Source of the DNA: Flavobacterium salilacus subsp. salilacus
GTDB lineage: Bacteria > Bacteroidota > Bacteroidia > Flavobacteriales > Flavobacteriaceae
Assembly: GCF_004634195.1 (NCBI RefSeq)
Contig: NZ_SKBP01000003.1
Span: forward strand, 124,001 to 188,000
DNA length: 64,000 bases
Direction of reading: 5' to 3'
The notes beneath the pieces are model-generated. The model saw nothing but the letters and a program-made list of their open reading frames with translations, did no database searches and had not been told where the DNA came from. Positions within the stretch are counted from its first letter, which is position 1. Every line of letters starts with the position of its first letter. The position numbers and the translations under genes are program-made. Of the stretch, positions 36,666-45,873 are shown piece by piece.

Positions 36666-39170
36666 ATGAAAAAACTCTGTACAGCCCTCTTTTTAATTGT
36701 AACAGCCTTTACACTTAATGCCCAGGTAAACAGCCCGAGGCAGTTTTTACCTAATTACGGTAAACATGTTACCTATTATGACCAACTGGAAGATTATTTT
36801 GAGCAGTTGGTACAGCAGTCTGACTATATAATGCAGCAGCCTTACGGAGAAACTCCGGAAGAAAGGGCTTTGAATGTATATTTTATTTCAACCCCCGAAA
36901 ATTTAAAAGAACTGCAAAACATAAGGGAGAACCATTTGTACAGTATAGGCATGGCTGATAAAAAGCCGGTAAGTGTTCAGGATAAAGCCATTGTATGGCT
37001 CAGCTTTAATGTACACGGCAATGAGCCTGCGGCAGCAGAGAGCGCTATGAGCGTAGCGTATGAACTGGTAAACCCCGAAAATGTGGCAACCAAAGAATGG
37101 CTGAAGAATACTATTGTAATACTGGATCCATGCCTTAACCCCGACGGGTTTGCCCATTATACCAACTGGCTACGTTCCGTAACGGGATGGAACACTCACC
37201 CCGGTGCTGATGACAGGGAACACATGGAGCCCTGGCCCGGGGGCAGGCAGAACCACTATGCTTACGACCTTAACCGTGACTGGGCATGGCAAACGCAGCC
37301 TGAAACCCAACAGCGTATGCTGCTGTATAATGAATGGATGCCTATGGTGCATGTAGATGTGCACGAGATGGGGTATAACGAGCCTTATTTCTTTCCGCCC
37401 GCAGCAGAGCCTATACATGATTTTATAGCGCAGTACCAAAAAGATTTTCATAACAGTATAGGTGAGAATACATCAAAAAAGTTTGATGCCAAAGGCTGGA
37501 GTTACTATACCCGTGAGCGTTTTGATTTGTTTTATCCGAGTTATGGTGATACCTACCCGTGTTTTAACGGTGCTGTGGGTATGACCTATGAGCAGGGCGG
37601 CATAAATGCAGGACGTGCCATAAAATTAAGAAACGGTACTATACTCACGTTGCAGGACAGGATAGATCATCATACTATGGCAGTACTTACAGCTTTAGAA
37701 ACGGCATCTAAGCAAAAAGATAAGCTGGTTAAAAATTTCAGGAATTTTTTTAAAGAAAGCCGAGAAAACCCGAAAGGTAAGTACAAGTCTTATGTACTGA
37801 AAAACAGTGGTAAAACACTGCAAATGACAAAACTGTTGGAGCGAAATAAAATAGCGTATGCTTATGCTGATGAAACCAAAAAAACATCCGGTTACCATTA
37901 TCAGTCCGATAGTGATAAAGATTTTACCATAGAGCCAAATGACATTATAGTAAGTGTAAACCAGCCTAAAGCAGTACTCACACAAGTGTTGTTTGAACCT
38001 TACCAGCATCTTTCGGATAGTTTGTCTTATGATATTACCGCCTGGGCATTACCCCATGCCTATGGTATAGAAAGTTATGCTCTTAAAAATAATCCTTCTG
38101 TACAAACAAAGCCACAGGTAAGCCATAAAGGCAAACTGGAATATGATAATGTCTATGCATACTATATTCCTTGGAATGGGCGCGAATCGGTAAAAGTACT
38201 GGCTTCACTACATCAAAATAACATACAGGTGCGCATGGCACAAAAAGAATCGTTATATAGAGGGATTAGGATAAAAAAAGGGGACCTCATTGTTTTAACC
38301 AGTGATAATAAGATACGGGAATCTTTTATACCTACTATGGATGTACTACTTGCTGATAAACCTGACTATGAGGTTATAGAAAGCGGTTTTTCTGTTGAGG
38401 GGGCTGATTTGGGCGGAGAGTACTACGCATTGTTAAAAGCTCCGAAAGTAATGTTACTCTCCGGGAGCGATATTAGTGCTACTGACTTTGGGCAGGTGTG
38501 GTTTTATATGGAACAAATAGTTAATTATCCTTTAAGTATTGTTGAACTTCAAAATTTTGACAGGATTAATTTTACAGAATACAACACGTTGATTTTACCT
38601 GATGGTAATTACAGTTTTACAGCAACGCAAATAGCGGAAATTAATAGTTTTATTGAGCAAGGCGGAAAAGTCATGGCTATGGGCAAAGCATTGGGTGTTT
38701 TTGAAGACGCTACCGGTTACAGCCTTACGAAACGTAGTGCTGAAGATGACAATACTGTTGAAACAGACAGCGAGGAGCTGCAAGATTTTAGTGACCGACT
38801 TTTAAATTATGATAATCTGGAACGCGAAGCTATATCTAACGTTGTGCCGGGTGCTATTATTGAAAATATATTGGACAAAAGCCACCCCTTAGCCTACGGG
38901 TTGGGAGACAGCTACTATAGCCTGAAGACGGATGCCTCTCGTTATAAACTATTGAAAGGTGCTGAAAATGTAATATATGTACCTGCCAATTATAAAAGCT
39001 TTGGCTTTATAGGGCATAATCTGAAAAAGAATCTGGAAAACACAGTTACATTTGCCGTAGAGCGCAAAGGAGCAGGGCAGGTAATTTATATGGTAGATAA
39101 CCCCCTGTTTCGTGGTTTTTGGGAAAATGGGAATTTGTTATTCAGTAATGCTTTATTCTTAGTCAACTAA
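36666..39170 (+). CDS. Secreted M14-family zinc carboxypeptidase with C-terminal amidotransferase-like domain
   Basis: An 834-aa exported enzyme (signal MKKLCTALFLIVTAFTLNAQ). The zinc motif HxxE is His117/Glu120 in VHGNEPAAAES, the third ligand is His233 in VDVHEMGYN, and the general base is Glu309 in YEQGGINAG. Other M14 landmarks are LDPCLNPDGFAHY and DLNRDWAWQTQ. The region after about 600 (VMLLSGSDISATDFGQVWFYME and YNTLILPDGNY) resembles a class I glutamine-amidotransferase-like fold used as an accessory domain in such peptidases. It is probably periplasmic. Substrate unknown. Confidence 0.9.
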   Translation: MKKLCTALFLIVTAFTLNAQVNSPRQFLPNYGKHVTYYDQLEDYFEQLVQQSDYIMQQPYGETPEERALNVYFISTPENLKELQNIRENHLYSIGMADKKPVSVQDKAIVWLSFNVHGNEPAAAESAMSVAYELVNPENVATKEWLKNTIVILDPCLNPDGFAHYTNWLRSVTGWNTHPGADDREHMEPWPGGRQNHYAYDLNRDWAWQTQPETQQRMLLYNEWMPMVHVDVHEMGYNEPYFFPPAAEPIHDFIAQYQKDFHNSIGENTSKKFDAKGWSYYTRERFDLFYPSYGDTYPCFNGAVGMTYEQGGINAGRAIKLRNGTILTLQDRIDHHTMAVLTALETASKQKDKLVKNFRNFFKESRENPKGKYKSYVLKNSGKTLQMTKLLERNKIAYAYADETKKTSGYHYQSDSDKDFTIEPNDIIVSVNQPKAVLTQVLFEPYQHLSDSLSYDITAWALPHAYGIESYALKNNPSVQTKPQVSHKGKLEYDNVYAYYIPWNGRESVKVLASLHQNNIQVRMAQKESLYRGIRIKKGDLIVLTSDNKIRESFIPTMDVLLADKPDYEVIESGFSVEGADLGGEYYALLKAPKVMLLSGSDISATDFGQVWFYMEQIVNYPLSIVELQNFDRINFTEYNTLILPDGNYSFTATQIAEINSFIEQGGKVMAMGKALGVFEDATGYSLTKRSAEDDNTVETDSEELQDFSDRLLNYDNLEREAISNVVPGAIIENILDKSHPLAYGLGDSYYSLKTDASRYKLLKGAENVIYVPANYKSFGFIGHNLKKNLENTVTFAVERKGAGQVIYMVDNPLFRGFWENGNLLFSNALFLVN

Positions 39171-39178
39171 AATGTTGT

Positions 39179-39583
39179 TTATTTTGCGCAGTCCAGCTTA
39201 TCTATTACCTGCTCCAGCATCTCTTTGGTTAGCGGTTTTGTTTTAAAATCTGCCAAAATTCCCTGTGTATGGGCTATTGCCTGGTCATCTGGGGCATCGG
39301 GTGTGCCTATCATAACCACAATCATGCTGGTTTGTAGTTTGCAATCCAGATTTTTATAATGACTTATAAATTCCCAGCCATTCATGCCCGGCATATTGAT
39401 ATCTAAAAAAATAAGTTCGGGCAATACAGATGAACAACAATTCATTAAATAATCAAGTGCTTCCCTGCCGGATTCTTTTGCTATAACATGGCTTGAAGCA
39501 TTGTTTTTCCGTATTACCCTTTCATGAAAAAAATTATCAATCTTGTTATCGTCTATAAGCATTATACAGTTCAGTTGTCTCAT
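39179..39583 (-). CDS. Stand-alone response regulator (REC domain only)
   Basis: A 134-aa receiver protein. The acidic pair is Asp11-Asp12 (MLIDDNKIDNFF), the phosphorylated residue is Asp61 (LIFLDINMPGMNGWEF), the Thr switch is in MIGTPD and the conserved Lys is in FKTKPLTKE. There is no output domain, so it passes signals by protein contact. The start ATG overlaps the stop of the kinase gene upstream by four bases (ATGA), a sign of translational coupling. It is probably the direct partner of that kinase. Confidence 0.92.
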   Translation of the reverse strand: MRQLNCIMLIDDNKIDNFFHERVIRKNNASSHVIAKESGREALDYLMNCCSSVLPELIFLDINMPGMNGWEFISHYKNLDCKLQTSMIVVMIGTPDAPDDQAIAHTQGILADFKTKPLTKEMLEQVIDKLDCAK

Positions 39584-41487
39584 CCTTTAAAATTAAAAAT
39601 AGTAAATTTAAATACTGTACCTCCTTCAGCGCGGGGTTCTGCCCAAATTTTCCCGCCATGCATTTCAACAATTTTTTTACAGTTGGCAAGACCTATCCCG
39701 TGTCCCTCATACTCATCAGTCTTATTAAGACGCTGAAATATAAGGAAAATTTTTTCACAATACTCAGTTTCAATACCTATTCCGTTATCAGTAACCGAAA
39801 AGCGGTAGTAACCTGTTTCTTTTTCACATGAAACACTTATTTCAGGTAATTCGTCAATCCTGCAAAACTTTACTGCATTGTTTATAAGGTTTTGAAAAAG
39901 TTGTTGCAGTTCCGTTTCATAACCATTCATTACAGGCAGTTGCCCCACTACGGTTACCTGTGCTTTCTTATGGGTTATTAAGGTGCTTAAATCGTTAATA
40001 ACATTTTTTACTAATTGGTTACAATCTACCAAAGTCATTTTTTTATTACGACCCAATTTTCCGAAATCGAGTAAAGACTTTACAAGTATAGTCATGCGAC
40101 CTGTTGCTGCATCCATAACTTTCAGGTATTCTTTAATTTCTTCATTAATCTGCTCAGGATAGTCCTCTTCCAGCAATTTTATGTAATTAGAAACAGTGCG
40201 CAACGGTTCCTGCAAGTCATGAGAAGCTATAGAATTAAATTGTTCCAGTTCCTGGTTTTTAGATTGTAATTCCGCTACTTGTTGCTTAATGATGTCTTCA
40301 TATCTTTTTCTGTCAGTGATATCAACAATAGATGTTAAACAAACAACCTCGTTCCGTATTTTTATAGGTATAAACACCATTTCGGCAGGAAACTCACTGT
40401 TGTTTTTCCGGATGGCTATTATTTCTTCTTCGTCAGTAACTCCATAATGCACCTTTATCCGTTTTTTAAAGAAATTTACCCTCCATGTATCATAATCGTC
40501 ATGCATTTTTTTGGGCAGTATCAGTTTAAGAGGTTTACCTACCAACTCATTCTTTTTAAAACCATACAAAAGCTCGGTTTGATTATTAACCATCACAATG
40601 CTTCCTTCCTTATCAGATATAACCAATGCATAGGGCGCAGATTGTACAGCCAATTTGAAGTTTTGCTGGGCTGTATTCCTTTCCGCTTCCGCTTTATTCA
40701 GTGCTTGCGATGTTTCCCAAATTATAAAAAGCCCTACCATCATTAAAATAATTGTTTGTACGGCACTGCCAAACTCATGGCTAAACCAATGATATCGATG
40801 GTCTAACAGATGGAGATAACCTAATATTATTATAGCTATCATAAGCTCTGCAAAAATTCGGCGCGCCATAATATTGCCAATTTTTTTGCCTGTAAAAATT
40901 CCTGTTAAACCTAACGTAGGATATACTAAAGCAATTGAGGTGGAAAATAAAAAAAAGCCGAAGGCAGCATATACTGACATGGGCTTAAAGGAAAAAGTAT
41001 AAAGTTCAGGAACGCCCGTGAGATAACCTATTATAACGACAAATGAAATTAAGGTGACAGTATTAAAAAAATAGGCAGATATTTTTTTTGCAATATAATT
41101 GTTAAAAGTTCTGCTGATAAGTCCCAGCGAAATGAGGATAAAGCAAAAGCTTGTTTGCGGTACCATACCAAAACGTATCCAGTTGATGGAGTAATAGTCT
41201 AAAGCATCTATCAGTGCCAATACTGAACAGCCTATAATGGTTAAAGACAGTAAGTGTGAACCAAAAACAAGGTGCCTTTTTTTCATTAGCTGAAAAATTG
41301 AAGTTATACCTAAAAGTTTAAAGCAGACTGCTGAGTTTAGAGCCATTGGCAAATTTCCTATTTTTTCGGGGGAGGCAATCTTTAATTGTAAGGATATATA
41401 AAAAATTATCATATAAGTACCCAATAGTGTTATTAGGACAGAAGAAGCCATTGCCAGTTTTTTAAACCTACGTTTTTGGTATTTCAT
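39580..41487 (-). CDS. Membrane PAS-domain sensor histidine kinase
   Basis: A 635-aa kinase. The first 270 residues hold about eight hydrophobic helices, a membrane sensor module of unknown ligand. A PAS domain follows (about 275-400: NFKLAVQSAPYALVISDKEG, PAEMVFIPIKI). Then comes a short coiled linker (QQVAELQSKNQELEQF) and HisKA with His in SIASHDLQEPLRTVSNYI. The HATPase has LFQNLINNAVKFC, VTDNGIGIE and GHGIGLANCKKIVEMHGG. It closely precedes and overlaps its receiver gene. The signal sensed cannot be read. Confidence 0.9.
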   Translation of the reverse strand: MKYQKRRFKKLAMASSVLITLLGTYMIIFYISLQLKIASPEKIGNLPMALNSAVCFKLLGITSIFQLMKKRHLVFGSHLLSLTIIGCSVLALIDALDYYSINWIRFGMVPQTSFCFILISLGLISRTFNNYIAKKISAYFFNTVTLISFVVIIGYLTGVPELYTFSFKPMSVYAAFGFFLFSTSIALVYPTLGLTGIFTGKKIGNIMARRIFAELMIAIIILGYLHLLDHRYHWFSHEFGSAVQTIILMMVGLFIIWETSQALNKAEAERNTAQQNFKLAVQSAPYALVISDKEGSIVMVNNQTELLYGFKKNELVGKPLKLILPKKMHDDYDTWRVNFFKKRIKVHYGVTDEEEIIAIRKNNSEFPAEMVFIPIKIRNEVVCLTSIVDITDRKRYEDIIKQQVAELQSKNQELEQFNSIASHDLQEPLRTVSNYIKLLEEDYPEQINEEIKEYLKVMDAATGRMTILVKSLLDFGKLGRNKKMTLVDCNQLVKNVINDLSTLITHKKAQVTVVGQLPVMNGYETELQQLFQNLINNAVKFCRIDELPEISVSCEKETGYYRFSVTDNGIGIETEYCEKIFLIFQRLNKTDEYEGHGIGLANCKKIVEMHGGKIWAEPRAEGGTVFKFTIFNFKG

Positions 41488-41678
41488 TTATCGAATAAGG
41501 AATTTTAATTTGCTAAAATAATGTTTTTAATTTAAACAAACTTTGTAAGATACAATGCCATCTTGTCATATTCTACTGTCAATTTACAGCTTATTTATTG
41601 CTTGGCATAGTCATTGACTACTATGTAACCGAGTAAATACATAAACAAAACAAATTCAGAAATAAAACTTTTAAACAA

Positions 41679-43586
41679 ATGAGTAAAATAATCGGAATTG
41701 ACTTAGGGACAACCAACTCGTGTGTAGCCGTTATGGAAGGCGGGGAACCGGTGGTAATATCTAATGCTGAAGGAAAAAGAACAACGCCATCAGTAATTGC
41801 TTTTGTTGAGGGCGGAGAAATCAAGGTTGGTGACCCTGCTAAAAGACAGGCAGTAACCAATCCTACAAAAACAATATCTTCTATAAAACGTTTTATGGGT
41901 AATAAATACTCAGAAAGTACAAAAGAAGTAGGCAATGTACCTTATAAAGTAATAAAAGGAGATAATGACACCCCGCGTGTAGATATCGACGGGCGTTTAT
42001 ATACACCACAGGAGTTGAGCGCAATGACACTCCAAAAAATGAAAAAAACTGCCGAAGATTATCTTGGGCAAACCGTAACCGAAGCAGTTATTACAGTTCC
42101 TGCTTACTTTAACGATGCACAACGTCAGGCTACTAAAGAAGCCGGAGAAATTGCAGGACTTAAAGTGAGAAGAATTATAAACGAACCTACTGCGGCAGCA
42201 CTTGCCTACGGACTTGACAAAGCAGGGAAGGATCAAAAAATTGCAGTATATGACCTTGGAGGAGGTACATTTGATATCTCTATCCTTGAGTTAGGCGATG
42301 GTGTATTTGAAGTACTATCTACAAATGGTGATACACACCTTGGCGGTGATGATTTTGACCAGGTAATTATCGACTGGCTTGCCAACGAGTTTAACAGCGA
42401 AGAAGGTATAGACTTGCGTAAAGACCCAATGGCATTGCAGCGTTTAAAAGAAGCTGCCGAGAAAGCAAAAATTGAGCTTTCGTCTTCTACTCAAACAGAA
42501 ATTAACCTGCCGTATGTTACCGCTACAGCATCAGGACCTAAACACTTGGTAAAAACATTAACAAGAGCTAAATTTGAGCAATTGGCAGATGAGCTTGTAA
42601 AACGCTCTATGCTGCCATGCGAAAAAGCACTTAAAGATGCAGGATTAAAAACATCAGATATTGATGAGGTAATACTTGTAGGAGGTTCTACACGTATCCC
42701 GAGAATACAGGAAGAAGTAGAGAAATTTTTTGGTAAAAAGCCATCAAAAGGCGTTAACCCGGATGAGGTTGTAGCCATAGGTGCTGCTATACAAGGTGGT
42801 GTACTTACAGGAGATGTAAAAGATGTGTTACTGCTTGACGTTACTCCGCTTTCACTGGGTATCGAAACTATGGGCGGTGTAATGACTAAGCTGATAGAAG
42901 CCAATACTACAATACCTACCAAAAAATCGCAGGTATTCTCTACAGCAGCCGATAATCAGCCATCTGTAGAAATACACGTGTTGCAAGGTGAAAGACCAAT
43001 GGCTACCGATAACAAAACTATAGGTCGTTTCCACTTAGACGGTATTCCGCCTGCACCAAGAGGTGTACCACAAGTTGAAGTAACGTTTGATATTGATGCC
43101 AATGGTATCATCAAAGTATCGGCTACTGATAAAGGAACAGGTAAATCGCACGATATACGTATTGAGGCTTCTTCAGGATTAACGCAGGAAGAAATAGACA
43201 GAATGCGTAAAGAGGCAGAAATTAATGCCGAAGCTGATAAAGCAGCTAAAGAAAAAGTTGACAAGCTGAACGAGGCTGACGGAATGATTTTCCAAACGGA
43301 AAAACAACTTTCAGAGTTTGGCGATAAACTATCAGATGCCAACAAGCAGCCGATAGAAGCAGCGCTTGAAGAGCTTAAAAAAGCCTACGAAACGAAAGAT
43401 GTAGCTACTATACAGCCTGCACTTGACAAGATAAACGAGGCTTGGAAAAACGCATCGGAAGAAATGTATAAAGCACAAGCAGAAGGCGGTGCTCAAGGTG
43501 GTGCACAACAAGCACAGCCGGAAGGCGCGCAGCAAGCCGGTGGCGATGATGAAGTACAGGATGTTGACTTTGAAGAAGTAAAATAA
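41679..43586 (+). CDS. dnaK: Hsp70 chaperone DnaK
   Basis: A 635-aa ATP-driven chaperone. The nucleotide-binding domain (1-380) has [53 protein letters not shown] and [16 protein letters not shown]. The linker [15 protein letters not shown] is followed by the substrate domain and helical lid. The C-terminus is Gly/Ala/Gln-rich and ends near [11 protein letters not shown], the EEVD-like bacterial tail. dnaJ and grpE are not adjacent. The upstream 190 bases hold no recognisable CIRCE element, so control differs from that of Firmicutes. Confidence 0.97.
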   Translation: MSKIIGIDLGTTNSCVAVMEGGEPVVISNAEGKRTTPSVIAFVEGGEIKVGDPAKRQAVTNPTKTISSIKRFMGNKYSESTKEVGNVPYKVIKGDNDTPRVDIDGRLYTPQELSAMTLQKMKKTAEDYLGQTVTEAVITVPAYFNDAQRQATKEAGEIAGLKVRRIINEPTAAALAYGLDKAGKDQKIAVYDLGGGTFDISILELGDGVFEVLSTNGDTHLGGDDFDQVIIDWLANEFNSEEGIDLRKDPMALQRLKEAAEKAKIELSSSTQTEINLPYVTATASGPKHLVKTLTRAKFEQLADELVKRSMLPCEKALKDAGLKTSDIDEVILVGGSTRIPRIQEEVEKFFGKKPSKGVNPDEVVAIGAAIQGGVLTGDVKDVLLLDVTPLSLGIETMGGVMTKLIEANTTIPTKKSQVFSTAADNQPSVEIHVLQGERPMATDNKTIGRFHLDGIPPAPRGVPQVEVTFDIDANGIIKVSATDKGTGKSHDIRIEASSGLTQEEIDRMRKEAEINAEADKAAKEKVDKLNEADGMIFQTEKQLSEFGDKLSDANKQPIEAALEELKKAYETKDVATIQPALDKINEAWKNASEEMYKAQAEGGAQGGAQQAQPEGAQQAGGDDEVQDVDFEEVK

Positions 43587-43628
43587 TTCTCATCTAAAGA
43601 TTTTTAGATAAGAGATTATAGATAATAG

Positions 43629-43664
43629 AAAAACGCCCCACAATTTTGTGGGGCGTTTTTTTTT
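43629..43664 (+). terminator. Terminator of dnaK (copy 1 of a duplicated hairpin)
   Basis: A 13-bp perfect palindrome (AAACGCCCCACAA / TTGTGGGGCGTTT) followed by nine or more T residues. The same sequence, including the upstream GATAATA, occurs again at 44380-44419. Confidence 0.9.
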
Positions 43665-43720
43665 ATATCTTATACGGAATAAATCCATCTATAAAAATAA
43701 ACAATTAAAACCAATAGACT

Positions 43721-44359
43721 ATGAATAACTTACCGACATTCTTTAATTATACAGAAGAAGGACCCACTGATAATGGGTATGAAACAATACAAGACTTTTT
43801 TTTAAGTTGGACATTAAGGTGTTCAAAAGATAAATACAAAGAGGGGAATGGTTTACTTAATTCTTATGCCAAGAGAGTATTGTATTCTTTATTATATGGC
43901 AATAATAGTAAAGATATCGAAGATAATATCTATAAAGTTGATTTTGATAATGGTTTCGAAGATTTTAAAGTTATCGAAGTAAAAACGAAAAGACAATATA
44001 AAGGGGTTGACCTACTCGTAGAAGTGGAAGTTTTATTAAACAATAAAAGAGAGAAATATATTTTAAATATTGAAAATAAATGGTATACTAATGTATCAGA
44101 TTATCAATTGACAAAGAATATTAATTCTATCAGTAACTATAAAAATTTTAATTTAGAAGAAATACAATTAATTAATATTGTTATTTTTTGTGACGGGGCT
44201 ATTTATGGTAGGAATGTACATATATGCAGGAACAACAATTATAGGTTTACTAATATTGATGAACTTAAAGTATTAGCAGGGATGTATGACTTGGGAAAAA
44301 CAGGTAACGAACTATTTGATACATATTGGATAGATATTTTTAATCAAAAAGAGAATTAA
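43721..44359 (+). CDS. PD-(D/E)XK-type nuclease superfamily protein
   Basis: A 212-aa protein with the PD-(D/E)XK pattern: Asp97 in GVDLLVEVEV, then Glu118-Asn-Lys120 in YILNIENKWYTN, then the Gln of SDYQLTKNI. This suits a metal-dependent nuclease core of the kind found in orphan genes of defence islands and mobile DNA. N-terminal residues form helices (TIQDFFLSWTLRCS, SYAKRVLYSLL). No membrane segment is seen. It stands alone between dnaK and a convergent glycosidase, is distinctly more AT-rich than both, and is flanked by two near-identical terminators. A nuclease role is inferred from the motif; the biological target is unknown. Confidence 0.75.
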   Translation: MNNLPTFFNYTEEGPTDNGYETIQDFFLSWTLRCSKDKYKEGNGLLNSYAKRVLYSLLYGNNSKDIEDNIYKVDFDNGFEDFKVIEVKTKRQYKGVDLLVEVEVLLNNKREKYILNIENKWYTNVSDYQLTKNINSISNYKNFNLEEIQLINIVIFCDGAIYGRNVHICRNNNYRFTNIDELKVLAGMYDLGKTGNELFDTYWIDIFNQKEN

Positions 44360-44385
44360 ATTGCTGAAAGTAAATTTTCGATAAT

Positions 44386-44419
44386 AAAAAACGCCCCACA
44401 ATTTTGTGGGGCGTTTTTT
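44386..44419. terminator. Terminator shared by the nuclease and glycosidase genes (copy 2)
   Basis: The same 13-bp perfect palindrome as after dnaK, in the gap between the convergent nuclease and GH5 genes, with T-runs on both sides. Confidence 0.88.
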
Positions 44420-44424
44420 ATTTA

Positions 44425-44485
44425 TTTTCAAATTGTCTAACAAATCCAACAATCCAACAATCTAAATGTCCAATTATCTAATTAA
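44425..44485. repeat. Low-complexity repeats of TCCAACAA / TCTAA
   Basis: AATCCAACAATCCAACAATC is followed by related TCTAAATGTCCAATTATCTAATT. Short imperfect tandem units reach the GH5 stop codon; no hairpin or gene is seen here. Confidence 0.4.
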
Positions 44486-45732
44486 TCAATTGTGAAGCCC
44501 AACCCTTCAATATAACCTTTATTTTGGAAACAGTTTTCATATTTACAATTTTCAAGATATTGATTTAAAGCCTGTTGTGTTTTTCCTCTGTCGGGCATAT
44601 TTTCGCGGATATTTTTAAAAGAGCTGCGGTCGCTTTCGGCATATTGGGTTATCAAATCATAGTTTTCGGGTTGTTCAAAATTCATGATGCCTTTAGTATT
44701 ATCCATTTTTTTGTAAGGCCAAAATGCCCAACTGATTTCGTTTTTATCGAGTAGCGTTCTGAAATCCATAACCCATTCATCGGTATTTTCACCTGTTTCG
44801 CCAATATAGATAGGTACATTATGCCTATCGCGAAAATCAACATAATTTTGAATAGCCTCTTGGTTTACATCAAACCAGTATTTATGAAATTCATATACAA
44901 CATTATCATCCGGTAGTTCTTCAAATACGCCAAAGTCGCCCGCCCAAATAGCGCCGTTCAGGAAAATAATATGTTTTTCATCCACCATCCGGATGTCCTT
45001 AATCATCCGCTTATACAGTAAAAACAGCCTGTGGTTATAATCAGGAATTTCTTCTTTAAAATAATGGGCAAAAGGCTCATTCACTATATCATAACCTATA
45101 ATTATCGGGTCATTTTTATAACGTTCGGCTATTTTTACCCATACCGCACTCATTTCATCCTGCGACGACTGGCTGAAAAATAACCAAGGATATCCATAAC
45201 TGTCATCTATATTATCGCCTGTTTGTCCGCCCGGAGCACAGTGCATATCGAGCAACACATACAGGTTTTCCTGTCGGCACCAGTCCAATATGCGGTCAAA
45301 GTAAACAAAGCCAGAGTTACGTTTGCCCATATACAGGTCATTTGTAAATAGTTTATAGTGAAAGGGGAGGCGTATATGGTTACAACCAATGCGTTTAAGA
45401 TACTTAATATCCTCATGTGTCATGTAGTTGTCCAAGTAGCGATTCCAAAAGGCAGCAAGACTGTCAGGGCCAATCATTTCATGGAGCAGCTCATCAATTT
45501 TACTGGGAGAGCTAATTTTTCCTGTTTTAAACATATACCCTTCGGGTACAAGCCAGTTGCCGATGTTAGTGCCTTTTAGTGTGATGGGAGCACCTTTTGC
45601 ATCAATAATAATACTGCCTTTGGTTTGGAGTATTTTATCGGGTGATGGTTTAGATTTGTATGCTGTTGAGCACGATGTGCAAAGCATTATCAGTGCCAGA
45701 TACAGGCATAGCGTGATGTAATTTTTGTTCAT
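44482..45732 (-). CDS. Glycoside hydrolase family 5 lipoprotein (cellulase-like)
   Basis: A 416-aa beta-glycanase of the GH5 TIM-barrel type. The lipoprotein signal ends at Cys21 (LCTSCSTAY). The acid/base is Glu219 in YDIVNEPF and the nucleophile is Glu312 in PIYIGETGEN. Other GH5 landmarks are GTNIGNWLVPEGYMF, RIGCNHIRLPFHY and LLDMHCAPGGQTGDN. The wording fits the exo-beta-1,3-glucanase/endoglucanase group. It is probably surface or periplasmic. No carbohydrate-binding module, SusC/D pair or other glycan genes are beside it, so it is not in an obvious utilisation locus. Substrate is inferred only to class. Confidence 0.9.
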   Translation of the reverse strand: MNKNYITLCLYLALIMLCTSCSTAYKSKPSPDKILQTKGSIIIDAKGAPITLKGTNIGNWLVPEGYMFKTGKISSPSKIDELLHEMIGPDSLAAFWNRYLDNYMTHEDIKYLKRIGCNHIRLPFHYKLFTNDLYMGKRNSGFVYFDRILDWCRQENLYVLLDMHCAPGGQTGDNIDDSYGYPWLFFSQSSQDEMSAVWVKIAERYKNDPIIIGYDIVNEPFAHYFKEEIPDYNHRLFLLYKRMIKDIRMVDEKHIIFLNGAIWAGDFGVFEELPDDNVVYEFHKYWFDVNQEAIQNYVDFRDRHNVPIYIGETGENTDEWVMDFRTLLDKNEISWAFWPYKKMDNTKGIMNFEQPENYDLITQYAESDRSSFKNIRENMPDRGKTQQALNQYLENCKYENCFQNKGYIEGLGFTID

Positions 45733-45873
45733 TTCGGTAAAATGATTTAGAATAGATGCCCTAAAGATAAAAATTAGTAATCATCTTTTCTGAACCAATT
45801 ACCTATACTGTGAAAAATACGCCCGAAGAAGTTTTTTTAATCTCCCGGAAATCAAAACATCTTTAAATTACTT

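Noticed and set aside
41488..41678. CIRCE or heat-shock operator before dnaK
   Set aside because: I searched by eye for TTAGCACTC-N9-GAGTGCTAA-like repeats and found none.
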